Of a stretch of 20,263 nt of DNA, positions 6,000 to 15,052 are shown one piece after another; positions within the stretch are counted from its first letter, which is position 1, and each line of letters opens with the position of its first letter. The notes beneath the pieces were generated by a model. The model was not told the DNA's origin. It made no database searches and saw only the letters and a program-made list of their open reading frames with translations. This DNA comes from Sphacelaria rigidula (taxonomy: Eukaryota > Phaeophyceae > Sphacelariales): NCBI GenBank assembly GCA_964200075.2, contig CAXNAA020000550.1, forward strand, positions 1 to 20,263, in the 5' to 3' direction. Both the position numbers and the translations under genes were made by a program.

Positions 6000-6165
6000 G
6001 GATCAATTTCCACGAATGGGCGAGGCCGGAGCTGCCCAAACCTCGCCAATGAGATGGCTCGAAGAGATTTGTCGACGCGGTCTACTGTCTTTTTCATGCA
6101 CTTTCGCTCATCAATCATACACGTAGTCCTGTAGTTTTTTTCGTGCGTTTTGTTCTACCCGATAA
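6000..6165. repeat. Third, decayed copy of the 5296-5530 repeat
   Basis: It shares AATT(T/C)CCACGA, a GGCC core, TCGCCAAT, TGCAC, GTCCTG and GTGxGTTTTGTT in order with 5412-5521, interrupted by insertions. Confidence 0.4.
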
Positions 6166-6524
6166 TGAAAATCGCAAAAGAGGATAAAAATGTCACGAGG
6201 GCTTGGCAACGATACACCCGAGTCGCACAAAGAGCTGGGCAGGGTCGGAGCTCCGCTCCGGCCCGAACGGCTTGTAGTATATATATATAGAGTATTTCGA
6301 ACTCACCAGCCTCAAGCATACTTTGTGACGAGGCGATCACGAGCTTTAGAACTGATTTTAGTGTGCAAGTTCCTCCGCACCCGCCCCGAGAGATGACTGT
6401 TCGGGCCAATGCCAATGCTAGGGACCCATTGCCCGGATTCGTGCTAGAATTCGTGTACGAGCTGGTTCAGAGTGAACGCCCAAAATTCATTCCCCGGGAT
6501 TTCCTCACGCTGTTTTTTCGAGTT
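6166..6524. other. No recognisable feature
   Basis: It contains a short (TA)n run at 6279-6289 and overlapping frames of under 90 codons on both strands with no recognisable motif. Confidence 0.5.
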
Positions 6525-6750
6525 AGGCCACGAAAATTTGCATACATGCTCTTCAGGGCACTATCTAAAACTCGAAGACCGTTTTTTTTTTCTTCTGTTG
6601 GTATCGAGATAGTCGGGATCTGACCCCTCCCCCGGTCAAGTAGGTCAACCGCGACCTTTAGATAAAAAACCACCAGCAAATAAATAAATAAATCCCGGTC
6701 TTCGAGTTTTCGATAGTGCCCTCCAGAACATGTGTGCAAATTTTCGTGGT
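6525..6750. repeat. Inverted repeat with about 51-bp arms
   Basis: CACGAAAATTTGCATACATG begins the left arm, which runs to ACTCGAAGACCG (6581). The right arm starts CGGTCTTCGAGTTTTCGATA at 6696 and ends CAAATTTTCGTGGTCT. The central 114 bases hold a T9 run, a purine-poor stretch and (AAAT)4. Confidence 0.75.
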
Positions 6751-6754
6751 CTGA

Positions 6755-7202
6755 GGCCGGATGTTATGGCACACAGATTTTTGGCTCACGAATCGGTCAC
6801 TTTCATGGCGTCTGAGCCACTTTTTGACCCCCAAACAGGGAAAGTCGCCGACACACGTCTTGGGCATTTTGCATCACCCCACAGAGAGGAGCCTAGCCCA
6901 CTTTTCAGATTCGCTTGGCTCCAAGATTTCGAGAGCAGCCGCTGAACAAAAATCCGTGTGCAACAAAATCTACGGCGATCTCCGCAGAATATTGGGCAAA
7001 TTGGCGGGGGTCAGCAAGCACGGATTTTCGCACGCGAAGTTTTGTTCAGCGGCCAATCTTGGAACCTCAGAGCCAAGCGAACCTAAAAAGTGTCCAAGAC
7101 GTGTGTTGGTGATTTTCCCTGTTTGGGGGTCAAAAGGGGGGTCCAATTTCCCAAAGATGAACAACCTGTGGGCCAAAAATCTGTATGCCATAACATCCGG
7201 CC
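6755..7202. repeat. Large inverted repeat with arms of about 185-205 bp
   Basis: GGCCGGATGTTATGGCA at 6755 pairs with TGCCATAACATCCGGCC ending at 7202. Matching blocks include ACAGATTTTTGGC, TTTTGACCCCCAAACAGGGA, ACACACGTCTTGG, TTCGCTTGGCTC and GCTGAACAAAA. The left arm holds about 30 extra bases (CACCCCACAGAGAGGAGCCT region). The spacer (about 6962-7018) contains GGCGATCTCCGCAGAATATT. It abuts the smaller inverted repeat at 6525-6750. A foldback-type element or inverted duplication of a repeat fits; no transposase frame is recognisable. Confidence 0.8.
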
Positions 7203-8368
7203 TAACTTGAACAAACGGCCGGAGTATAAAAAAGTCTGTAATTACTTGATTGAAGTACAGAATCGTGTTTTGGGGAGTGGTTTTCACGGTAAAAGATCCA
7301 GCCGATTCAGTTTTTCGAGTTGAGCAACAAAAATCTGTGCACAATTCCTTGGGATACCACATAACCCTAAGATGTCAAAATTTTGGTGTCGGGGCATTAT
7401 GTATCGGTTTCCTGGGGTCTTTGTTCTGGGACCCCCGGAAGCCGGTAAAGAACGGAGAAACCTTTGAAATCTTGCCAGGAATATAATTTTTCCATTAGGA
7501 GCATCAATACCTACGAAACTTCCGAGTTTGATGATGATCTGAGCTTTTCTCCAACAGATAGAAGGGAAATCGTCACGAGGCTCCGTGGATCTTTCGTACT
7601 CATGACTGGAAATTAGGCGACGTCAAAACTCCACATTACCGAATCATCACGGTTTTGGGCGAAATTCGACCCCGTTGGAACCGTTTTCAAATCTGTTTCT
7701 CCCTTTAGATTCCCAAGCTGATGACGGTTACTACGATTTGAACCATATAGAGATTCGGTGGAAATTAGGCTTGAAATTCGTGTTTTCAATTTCGAAGGCG
7801 CTGATTGGTCGGGACATATTTTTGTCCATAGCGCCAACGCTATAGCCTTGAGCAAAAATCGGCTATGTCACCCTTTTCGTCTGTTTATTGCGATCAGTAT
7901 GATACCACATTTGTGCATATTGGCTGGGTATCGCGTTCGTCATTAGCCGGGGAAATTTTCTTGAGTATTCAATCTGAACCAGCGGGTAGACCTGCGTTCG
8001 CGACCGTTCGAACGGACGCGAGATCGCGGTGGTCCTGCAATGTTTCCGAAGCAGATGATTACTTGGTGACAGCAATCTATTTATGCCGGGGTACAGACAG
8101 TGCATAACGACATCAAGAACGGAGGTCACGGCGCTTATTGTCGGTGGGTGGATGCACCGACAGCTTCTCGCACACAAGGAGGAACGCGAAACGAAGTCTA
8201 GCGCAAAACGGCGCTGAATGCTGACGTTGTGTTGTCTTAGTCTGGAGTTGAAAGCTTGCGATGCAGAGGGTTGCCGGTGCAAGGGATGCAAAAAGTAGTT
8301 CAGTACCGACATAACCGAAGGCAGCGAGCGGAGGTCATGGATTGAATCGGCATCATTTCACATAAAAA
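7203..8368. other. No recognisable gene; weak repeats only
   Basis: GGAAATTAGGC occurs at 7609 and 7760. Bases 7310-7345 (TTTTTCGAGTTGAGCAACAA) echo the arm ends of the preceding inverted repeat. CATAGCGCCAACGCTATAG is a small hairpin near 7830. A 149-codon minus-strand frame (7863-8312) has no recognisable domain. Confidence 0.45.
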
Positions 8369-8814
8369 ATGTATACAAGACCGAGATGGACTGCCCTCCC
8401 CTGGTGTATTGGTCATGAATATGGACAGTATAAACGGCAGTATGCATTCAGTCAAGACTTCGGACGTTGGGTGACTTTACCACCTCGGTATATCGAGGGG
8501 TATATGCCTCTCGGACAGCCGCCCTGTACCGCGTGGTTTTCCTCGGAGGCCGTCTATGTAGAACAAACGTTCTACTTGCCTGCCGAGGCCAAGTCGCCCT
8601 TTTGACAGTACAGTTGGAAGTACTAATCGAGGCAACAAGAATGACTGGACTGTTCGAGGGAATCACAACGACCACAGACAAGAATTCTCATTTTCCTTTT
8701 TTGTCCGGGTATGCTCCGCCCAAATTCACTTGTTTCTACAATCCAATCTCTTCACGGCTTGATCGCAGGCGCAAGCAATGCCCTCACTGTACACACCCTA
8801 CACCCTGTTGCTGA
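8369..8814 (+). CDS. Overlapping unidentified ORFs in two plus frames
   Basis: Two frames overlap here: 8369-8605 (78 codons) with an aromatic-rich segment (DFGRWVTLPPRYIEGYMPLG), and 8467-8814 (115 codons) with a C-terminal CPHCTHPTPCC cluster. Neither matches a family I know. A frameshift near 8560-8610 joining the first to the second cannot be excluded. Alternatively both are chance frames. Nothing upstream looks like a core promoter. Confidence 0.15.
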
Positions 8815-9558
8815 CCATCCCTACGCACCCGATAGCAGTGGCCTGATCCTCCTTCTTTGAAGTCGAACCCTCTAAACCTGAAAAAAAACAAATTATTTGA
8901 AAATAATTTCCGGCTTACTGATCTGACCGCGGGACGTGCCCTGAAATGGCCACTGCAGTGTTATGCATTGGGGTTGCGAGCACCCAACGCAACAGTCAGC
9001 ACTTGAATCGCACACGTAACCGTGGAGAACCGCCCGGATTAAACTTATCAATCGATGGAGTACGTCCTGGGCAACGCACCATCCCCAATAAATTCAAGTG
9101 AAGAAATAATCACAGCCAGCACGGGCACGGGGAGAAACGTCGGGGTGCAGATCTGAATCGATCGCGGAGTAACTTTACTTCAGTGCGTACGCATGTGCAA
9201 ATACAATACCCTCAGACACTTTCTGCTGAGGAAAGCCTCGCCGCTTGTGTACACAGCCGCACAAGGAACCCAAGGTAAAAAACACTGCGTGTACAGGAGC
9301 AGACAACATCATGGTAACCGAATCGTGCTCTCCTCTTCATCTGTGGTGTTGATTGTATTGGTACCGCCATGTTCGCCGTACCGCATCTACAGCCTCCGTC
9401 CGCTGCGACGTGAGCTTGTACGTTGGGAATACACCGACAAATGTCACTCACACTCCACTCAACCCAGGGTGAGGCGTATGTCGTATCGGCTTACTTTTCA
9501 CTTGAAAAATGAGTGCAAAACCCAAATGACTTGAACAGGGGGTCGGAGACTTCAACTC
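8815..9558. other. No recognisable feature
   Basis: There is an A8 run at 8882 and AAATTATTTGAAAATAATTT (8890-8909, partly palindromic). The 113-codon frame at 9193-9534 (+) has no recognisable motif. Confidence 0.5.
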
Positions 9559-9776
9559 TAGAGCCGGTTATTTGTGGGAGGAGGAGACCGTCCCCAGACA
9601 TTCTGAGTTGTAAAATGAACACTAGACATCATCCTGGCGATCGAGTGCACTTTCAGAGCGGGCGGCAAGAGTATCGATCCCCAAAGGAGTAATCCGATAC
9701 TCGACGATTCCCACAGAAGGGAGAAATGCGGCGGGGGGCACAGAGAAGATAGCATTGTACTGTACTGTGCTGCATG
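9559..9776. repeat. Diverged tandem duplication, copy 1
   Basis: Shares with 9822-10034, in order: a GGCC/CCGG-TTxTTTGT block, GTAAAATGAA or GAAAATGAAT, a CATC or CACC block, a GGGxxxxAGA(A/G)AAGA block, and TGTACTGTA(C/A)TGT near the end. Confidence 0.5.
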
Positions 9777-9821
9777 GTGCACTTCAGCTTTGTCTATTTA
9801 CACAGAGAGCAGCCACCTCAT

Positions 9822-10034
9822 GATGGGCCAGTTGTGTTTGTTATGGGAGAACTGTTTACTTCGAAAATGAATACCCACCACAGCCCAAAACCGTTTTCTG
9901 CAACTGGACGCAGGAAGGAATAACGGTGTCGGAGAGTTTGGTGTAGTCTGATCGTTGGTGATAACCATAGACGAACAGAACGAACGCAACGGGTGGGAGA
10001 AAGAAGACAACGCTGTACTGTAATGTAAAGCATT
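9822..10034. repeat. Diverged tandem duplication, copy 2
   Basis: Second unit of the pair above, about the same length. A 151-codon and a 92-codon minus-strand frame cross it, both without recognisable domains. It lies just downstream, in minus orientation, of the TATA-like box at 10081. Confidence 0.5.
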
Positions 10035-10080
10035 CCACTGCCGTACTCTACTGTGCGTTTCCGATTGGCTTTGTCTCGAC

Positions 10081-10090
10081 CTATATAGAG
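10081..10090. promoter_or_regulatory. TATA-like box
   Basis: CCTATATAGAGG is a good TATA match on the plus strand and nearly so on the minus strand. In plus orientation, TCATCTG (about 10108) could be an initiator, and ATG codons at 10145 and 10177 follow. In minus orientation it would transcribe the repeats at 9559-10034. Only sequence resemblance supports it. Confidence 0.2.
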
Positions 10091-10144
10091 GGGCACCCAC
10101 AGGGCTGGTCATCTGTGTTGCATTGTCACAGTTTCGACGTAAAC

Positions 10145-10401
10145 ATGAATGATGAACAGACCGTACCGGCGATGCAATGCAGCAGAGACGTGTGCGTGTC
10201 ATGGGTGCAGATGGCCTTCTGCGCTTCTTTTCCCAACCGACCGGGCGGCTCATTCGCTTCGTCGCCGATCGACTGGGCGTATCCTTCCCTTCTCATTGGC
10301 TTGTGCGATTTTCCGTTAGGAAGATCCCGGACAATTTTTGCAAAAATTTCCTAAATATTGTCGCCCCGATTAGCACCTCTAACAGTACAACACAAAATTG
10401 A
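10145..10401 (+). CDS. Two overlapping short ORFs downstream of a TATA-like box
   Basis: ATG 10145 opens a 69-codon frame (to 10354, beginning MNDEQTVPAMQ) and ATG 10177 opens a 74-codon frame (to 10401). The second has the more protein-like content: MQQRRVRVMGADGLLRFF, then a GRLIRFVADRLGV stretch and a Ser/Thr-rich tail. Spacing from the TATA-like box (about 65 and 95 bases) suits a short leader. No family is recognised. Confidence 0.2.
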
Positions 10402-11023
10402 ACTGTTGTGTATATACCCCAAATATAAAACGGGACGCAGACTCTGATTTTGCCCTCAATCGTTGATGGAACAAGCTAAAAATGTGACCAATGTCCCACG
10501 ATGTGTCCACTAAGGCAGCACATAGTCGCAATCATGCACTAAGATCGTCTGCGGGAACTTCTACTCGTCTTTGTATCCTGCACGAGGGCGGCTATTGCCG
10601 GGGCACCCAATGCTCCGGTATTTTTCATATTCAGTTTTACATATCTTTCACATCCGTCGACGTGATCTATACTGGAATGAGTGTATAATGCCCGCAACCG
10701 TCCGCACCCGAGCTTCTCATACTGTAAAAAATATATTGGAATTGTGATAATAATAGAGAGTTACGGAAAACAGAAACAGGCCGGCAAAACTGAGGGATAA
10801 TCATCGTTTGATTGGATGTAGTAAGAAGACCCAAATTATCCCTGATTTTTTTGCTCAAAATTTTGTTTTGCGAAGCTCTCCAATACATCCAAAGTTTAGC
10901 ATCTATATACAAGATGATATTTGGCGCTACGCTTCAAACAAGATGCGCGTGTATTCTGTAAGTGAAAAATACACTTATAGACGTTCAAGAAGTTGGTGTT
11001 TGAAACCCTGTGTCTCCCTACCT
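10402..11023. other. No recognisable gene
   Basis: A short imperfect inverted repeat lies at about 10784-10880: CTGAGGGATAAT against ATTATCCCTGAT, and TTGGATGTA against CAATACATCC. A 65-codon frame at 10491-10688 (+) is not informative. Confidence 0.45.
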
Positions 11024-11100
11024 ATGCTCGTAGTGCGTGATTAGAACACTGTTAACTTCACACCGAGAGATGAGTTCTAGTCCTGGGTCGGGTTTTTTTT
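11024..11100 (+). tRNA. tRNA-Val-like unit with Pol III terminator
   Basis: TAGTGCGTGATTAGAACAC resembles the D arm and A box of tRNA-Val, CTTCACAC matches the Val(CAC) anticodon loop, and GAGTTCTAGTCC is a degenerate B box. A run of eight T follows at 11093-11100. Stem pairing is poor in the T and acceptor arms, so it is a pseudogene or SINE head. It is related to the unit at 1252-1313. Confidence 0.4.
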
Positions 11101-11811
11101 CCTGCTGGTGGTGCCGTAAGAACATACTTTTTCTACATCGGGAGTCGATTTTGTCTTCCATTGCCATCGCCCCACTTCTCTCATCATTCATGCCCGCGAT
11201 CATATTCCTCGTCTCGCAAATTTTGTTTCCATCATCATAATATCATCCCTTCCCACTTCCACCAACCAACATCGTCTTTTCTGTGAACAAACACAAAAAC
11301 ACCGAAGACATCGGTGCGAGCGGAGGGAATGCTATGACATATCGACCGTTGCTCTTTTTCTCAGTCCCGCTGAACAAAAATTCGCATGCACTTTTCCTCA
11401 TCGTTCCACCCGCAATGCAGGACTCTTTCTGGTGACACGTCCTTAGTGCCACAATTTACAGCGCTCTCCCCTCGAAATGAAAATCTGACCTTTGAATTTC
11501 AAATTTGCACTTGCTACTGCTCTATCCTCAGAGTGCTCTCGTCTCTGTACCCACATCAATAACCACGAAAATCACCACGCGATACTCATCATCGATCCAT
11601 GGATTGAGTATCCCGCCCCGTCAGCTGATTGCAACAATCCAGATGGTGGTCATGGTGGGATTCTAGGTGCTTTGAGATCTGCAGGTCAGCGTTGTGCGTC
11701 GTGTGCGTGTGGAGGTGGCGCTGCCCACCTTGGGCACATCAATTAGTTATCTTCCGAACTCGCACAGGGATCTCAAACGCTTCTCCGCACTGCCGAATGA
11801 CAGTCTTGAAA
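11101..11811. other. No recognisable gene
   Basis: Short frames of up to 84 codons occur (11492-11746, +, with a Gly/Cys/Ala-rich end). No shared repeats are noted. Confidence 0.45.
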
Positions 11812-11977
11812 TCGGTATAGAGGGTAAGGCAGGTACCCCGTACTGGTATTTCGGACATCTCATACCCTACCGATACCGACCCAATCGTGTATTTTCAAGT
11901 GTCATACCCACGATACCCACGATACCACGGTAGTTCAATATACCAGTACCTACCGCACCTGTTCCTTTGGTATCTGT
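11812..11977. repeat. GATACC-rich imperfect inverted repeat
   Basis: AGGGTAAGGCAGGTAC and TACTGGTATTT (11821-11851) pair imperfectly with AATATACCAGTACCTACCGC (11937-11956). The interior repeats CCGATACC, ACGATACCC and ACGATACC. GGTATAG and GGTATCTG lie at the outer ends. Confidence 0.5.
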
Positions 11978-11991
11978 TCCTTTCGCGGTCA

Positions 11992-12020
11992 GTGAACACC
12001 GCTAAGCGACCGGTGTTCAC
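11992..12020. repeat. Perfect 10-bp palindrome arms
   Basis: GTGAACACCG (11992-12001) and CGGTGTTCAC (12011-12020) are exact reverse complements separated by 9 bases. Could be a dimeric protein-binding site or a small hairpin. Confidence 0.7.
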
Positions 12021-12884
12021 CTTTTCTGTTGCAACGGAATAGGCGTTCGTCTCAACTGGGGGACGAGTCTTATGTATGGAGAGGTACAGAGGGGTCAATC
12101 GGGTTTGGTTTAGCGATTCCTGCCCGTCGCGGGTTGGCGCCAGAGCAAGCAAAGGCGTGTGGTGTGTACCAGCAGTGAAACATCATATTTCGACGTCAAC
12201 ACTCTCCCATAGATGACAAATCTTCGTTTATGTTTCTGTCGCTCGAAAAAGTGCGGTTGGAGAAACAATTGCCATCACATGTGTCCACCGCATTCTCCTC
12301 CTAGTTGGCATCAACGATTGTTTTATCATTACGGCGTGCCTTCGCATATCATTTTTTTTATGGAAAATATACGGTGGAAAATGAAGACTTCGATTTGATA
12401 GGCCGTGATTTCAGTCTCTTTTGTATTGAAACTTTGTTTCCGCACATTAGTCCGATCTTTCAAACGCGTGGTCACAGACGTGGGCTCGTCCTTCCAATAC
12501 CGTCACTGCTATTCCGCCGTCGTAATTTCTGTAGAAACCGGGTCAATTTATGACCTATTTCATCGGATTTCATGATTGCCACCGCACGTTTTCGATCGAA
12601 AAATGATATACGAAGATACGGCCTCAGTGGCGAGCGGGAAGAAGTGGAAAATAATTAGGCTCGCTTTTTCTAACGAACCTACGGGCGAAAAGCACAAAGA
12701 GGCGCTCGGCCCTAACATGTAGACCACCACGCAACATACCATATGTTCAAATGATGATGCAAACTAGTACACACCATTCATCGCTAGCTACGGTCGCAAC
12801 CGTGCAGCATAAAGCAGGAGTTGAACACAAGGATGACTGCACTAGTTGCGTATGCTGTGCATACATTTTGTCGGTGAATACTTG
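12021..12884. other. No recognisable gene
   Basis: All three plus frames are open for 45-85 codons around 12213-12553, including a Cys-rich start (MTNLRLCFCRSKKCGW) and a YTVENEDFDLIGRDFSLF segment in another frame. No family is recognised. Confidence 0.4.
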
Positions 12885-13480
12885 CACACGTCGGACGAGT
12901 CATGACTCGTCGAAACGAGTACACTTGTTAATGTTCCTCGAAAACATCACGAGCGCGACTCGTGTGCTCGAGTTATTCATTTGTCTTCACCAAGACCGAT
13001 GACTCGTGTGCTGGAGTCATTTTTTTTTCCACGACGAAAAATGACTCGAGCGCTGACCTGTGAAATTTCTCTGCCACGAGGAATGACTCGAGTACTCGCC
13101 CTATTAACTGTTGTCACTACGAGCAATGACTCGAGTGCTCGCTCTATAGTTTTTCAACACGTCAAGCAAGCACGAGTATGACTCGTTGCACTCGCACTCG
13201 TTGGGCTGCTCCTTCGAGGTGAAAACGAAAAGGGCGAGTACTCGAGTCATTGCACGTTGTGGAAAAAAATCACGAATCAGGCACACGAGGCATGCTCGTT
13301 GTTTTCCAGAAAAACATCGACGAGTGCATTTGTTTCGCCGAGGAATGACTGTAGTACCCGCCCTCTTCATTTTTTTCACCACGAGCGATGACTCGGGTAC
13401 TCACCCTATTACTTTTTTTTCACCACGAGCAGCCCAACGAGTGCGAGACACGATTCATACTCGTGCTCGTCCGACGTGTG
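12885..13480. mobile_element. Foldback element built of TGACTCG-containing units
   Basis: The element begins CACACGTCGGACGAG (12885-12899) and ends with the exact reverse complement CTCGTCCGACGTGTG (13466-13480). Inside are units of about 43 bp of the form CACGAGxAATGACTCGAGTAC, then TCGCCCTATTA and a T-rich tail. They stand at about 13029, 13074, 13118, 13338 and 13380 in direct orientation and at about 13219-13262 inverted. TGACTCG occurs seven times on this strand (12903, 13000, 13042, 13084, 13127, 13179, 13389). A segment starting CACGAGTATGACTCG (13171) is an inverted relative of the right end. ACTTG precedes the left end and occurs three bases beyond the right end, a possible target duplication. 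It has the architecture of a foldback transposon without coding capacity. Confidence 0.75.
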
Positions 13481-13575
13481 AAAACTTGACCATCTTTTTC
13501 CATCGTAGGGACCAGGGTTAGAACAGCGTGGTAACGTGGCCAACCCCCTCGCGGACGCGGTAACGGACACAATGC

Positions 13576-14049
13576 ATGTACAAAGCTGCGCGGTGTCCGA
13601 GTCTTTTTCACGTCTCATTGGGGACAGAGAGAACAGACGGTGCTGCCGTGGAAGTTCTGCATGTTGCCCGATCCTCTTTCACATCCTGCTGCACGAAACA
13701 CGCAGACACGAACTTCACATACACTGCATTCAAACAGTGCAGGCAGTACGGACTGTCTGTATTGTTCACAAACGACCATCTACCGCTTCACGGATTTGAC
13801 CGTTCTTTTCCGATAAAACGCTTGAAAATTCCCGTCGACCCACCTCGAGAGGAAATGAGCGAATTTCGCCAAAATTAATTGCGATCGCTCCTATTTTTCG
13901 ATAGAGTAAAGCCGCAAGACACTCACTCAGCACGTTATGCCGTCGGCACGCGAACTGCCATAGACGCCTCCGTCAAAGCGTGTTCTCGATGTCGAGACAG
14001 CCACCAAGTGCGTCGACCCTATTCTCGAACGCGGTGCGGAAATTATTGA
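13576..14049 (+). pseudogene. Decayed transposase fragment, possibly Mutator-type
   Basis: Frame 1 is open from 13576 to TAA 13876, then from 13879 to TGA 14047. The later part reads DRVKPQDTHSARYAVGT, then TAIDASVKA (about 13903-13980). From about 13979 a neighbouring frame continues with VLDVETATKCVDP to a TAG at about 14053. In Mutator-like transposases a block of the type D-x-x-W-x-x-R-G-H-S-x-x-x-x-x-G, I-D-x-x-x-K, V-L-D-x-E-x-x-x-x-C occurs in that order; the spacing here fits if one frameshift is assumed. The expected Trp and second Cys are not seen, and nothing downstream is identifiable. A 210-codon minus-strand frame (13973-14605) overlaps and is the main alternative. The identification is by eye only. 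Confidence 0.3.
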
Positions 14050-14053
14050 ATAG

Positions 14054-14912
14054 AATGACTTCAACGGTTTGGTGGTTGCGGCGTTTTCTACATGTATTTT
14101 CTGTTGAAAGCCCTAGTGAGAGCTCCTCATATCCGTGTACAGTGCTGCCATCGCATGCGAAAGTACTCGTATCTTTTGGTAAAGCTGCGCGAACGGGCCA
14201 TGTTTGCGTCGAAACAACTGATATCGGAATGAAGCTGGGAGCTCGCATGCACAAAGTAAAGAAGACAAACCTTGTGGATGGAATCCACATTTCGTCCATT
14301 CCACTGGCGATGAAAATCCTATGACACCAGCAGGGCGCGCCACAGTATCGTGCTACGATACGAGTAGTTTCCTGTGGAACCGCGGGTCCACATTCACATA
14401 CTATCTCGTCGTCGCCGTTTGTGTCGTATGGCATTAACATTACCTCTTGCCTCCGTACTTCAGCGCCCATCTCCCACACCGCATTCTCTTCATGCCTGCC
14501 ATTCCAGCAACAGAATGTCGTGGCCGGCGCAGATTGTGCGTGCGCCGCTGTCATGCACACTGCATCCGCGCCACATCTTCGGCAATGCACACGATCTGTC
14601 ATCAATATTTAATTGCGATCACTGTGTCCGTGCCGCGCCCGTCACCTCTAACCCTTGACTCCCTGTGCAGGTGGACTTCCGGCTAAGGAAATCGCTCGGA
14701 GCACATGGACGGAGGGCGCAGATACCTCGGCGGGACTGTTTCACCGCGGCATGCCCCATCCGGTGGGTCGGGGATGGAGATATTCCGTCGGCGGTACGCG
14801 AGGCTTTCGCCTGGCTGTGGGATAGGGAGTCGTGTGGATTTGCCAGGCGTCTACGGAAAGCCTCCACGCTGTTGGTGTGAAGGGTGTAAGAACTCCGTGA
14901 TAAACGGACGGA
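14054..14912. other. No assigned gene
   Basis: Frames are open on both strands (13973-14605 minus, 210 codons, Cys-rich at its N-terminus; shorter plus frames) without recognisable domains. The plus strand could hold further debris of the transposase-like fragment upstream. Confidence 0.4.
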
Positions 14913-14993
14913 GGGGGGGGGGGGGGGGGGGAATTCAAACACCTGTTTGGGACCAAAAGGCGGGGGGGGAGAAGAATGGGGGGNNNNNNNNNT

Positions 14994-15051
<58 letters not shown>
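14913..15051 (+). repeat. Poly-G tracts around a 9-base sequence gap
   Basis: G19 lies at 14913-14931, a G8 and a G6 run at 14962-14969 and 14978-14983, N9 at 14984-14992, and G58 at 14994-15051. Both long tracts are followed by similar sequence: GAATTCAAA, then TTTGGGACC; and GAATTTAAA, then TTTGGATCC. The gap and the homopolymers make this stretch unreliable. Any protein crossing it (poly-Pro or poly-Gly frames) is an artefact. Confidence 0.9.

Positions 15052-15052
<1 letters not shown>

Noticed and set aside
12885-13480. CRISPR array
   Set aside because: Units are degenerate, occur in both orientations, have no unique spacers of constant length, and the setting is eukaryotic.
13186-13521. 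111-codon plus ORF
   Set aside because: It lies within and across the end of the foldback element and consists mostly of its repeat units.
13973-14605. 210-codon minus-strand ORF
   Set aside because: No domain is recognisable, and its C-terminal part is the antisense of the transposase-like motif. Kept as an alternative only.
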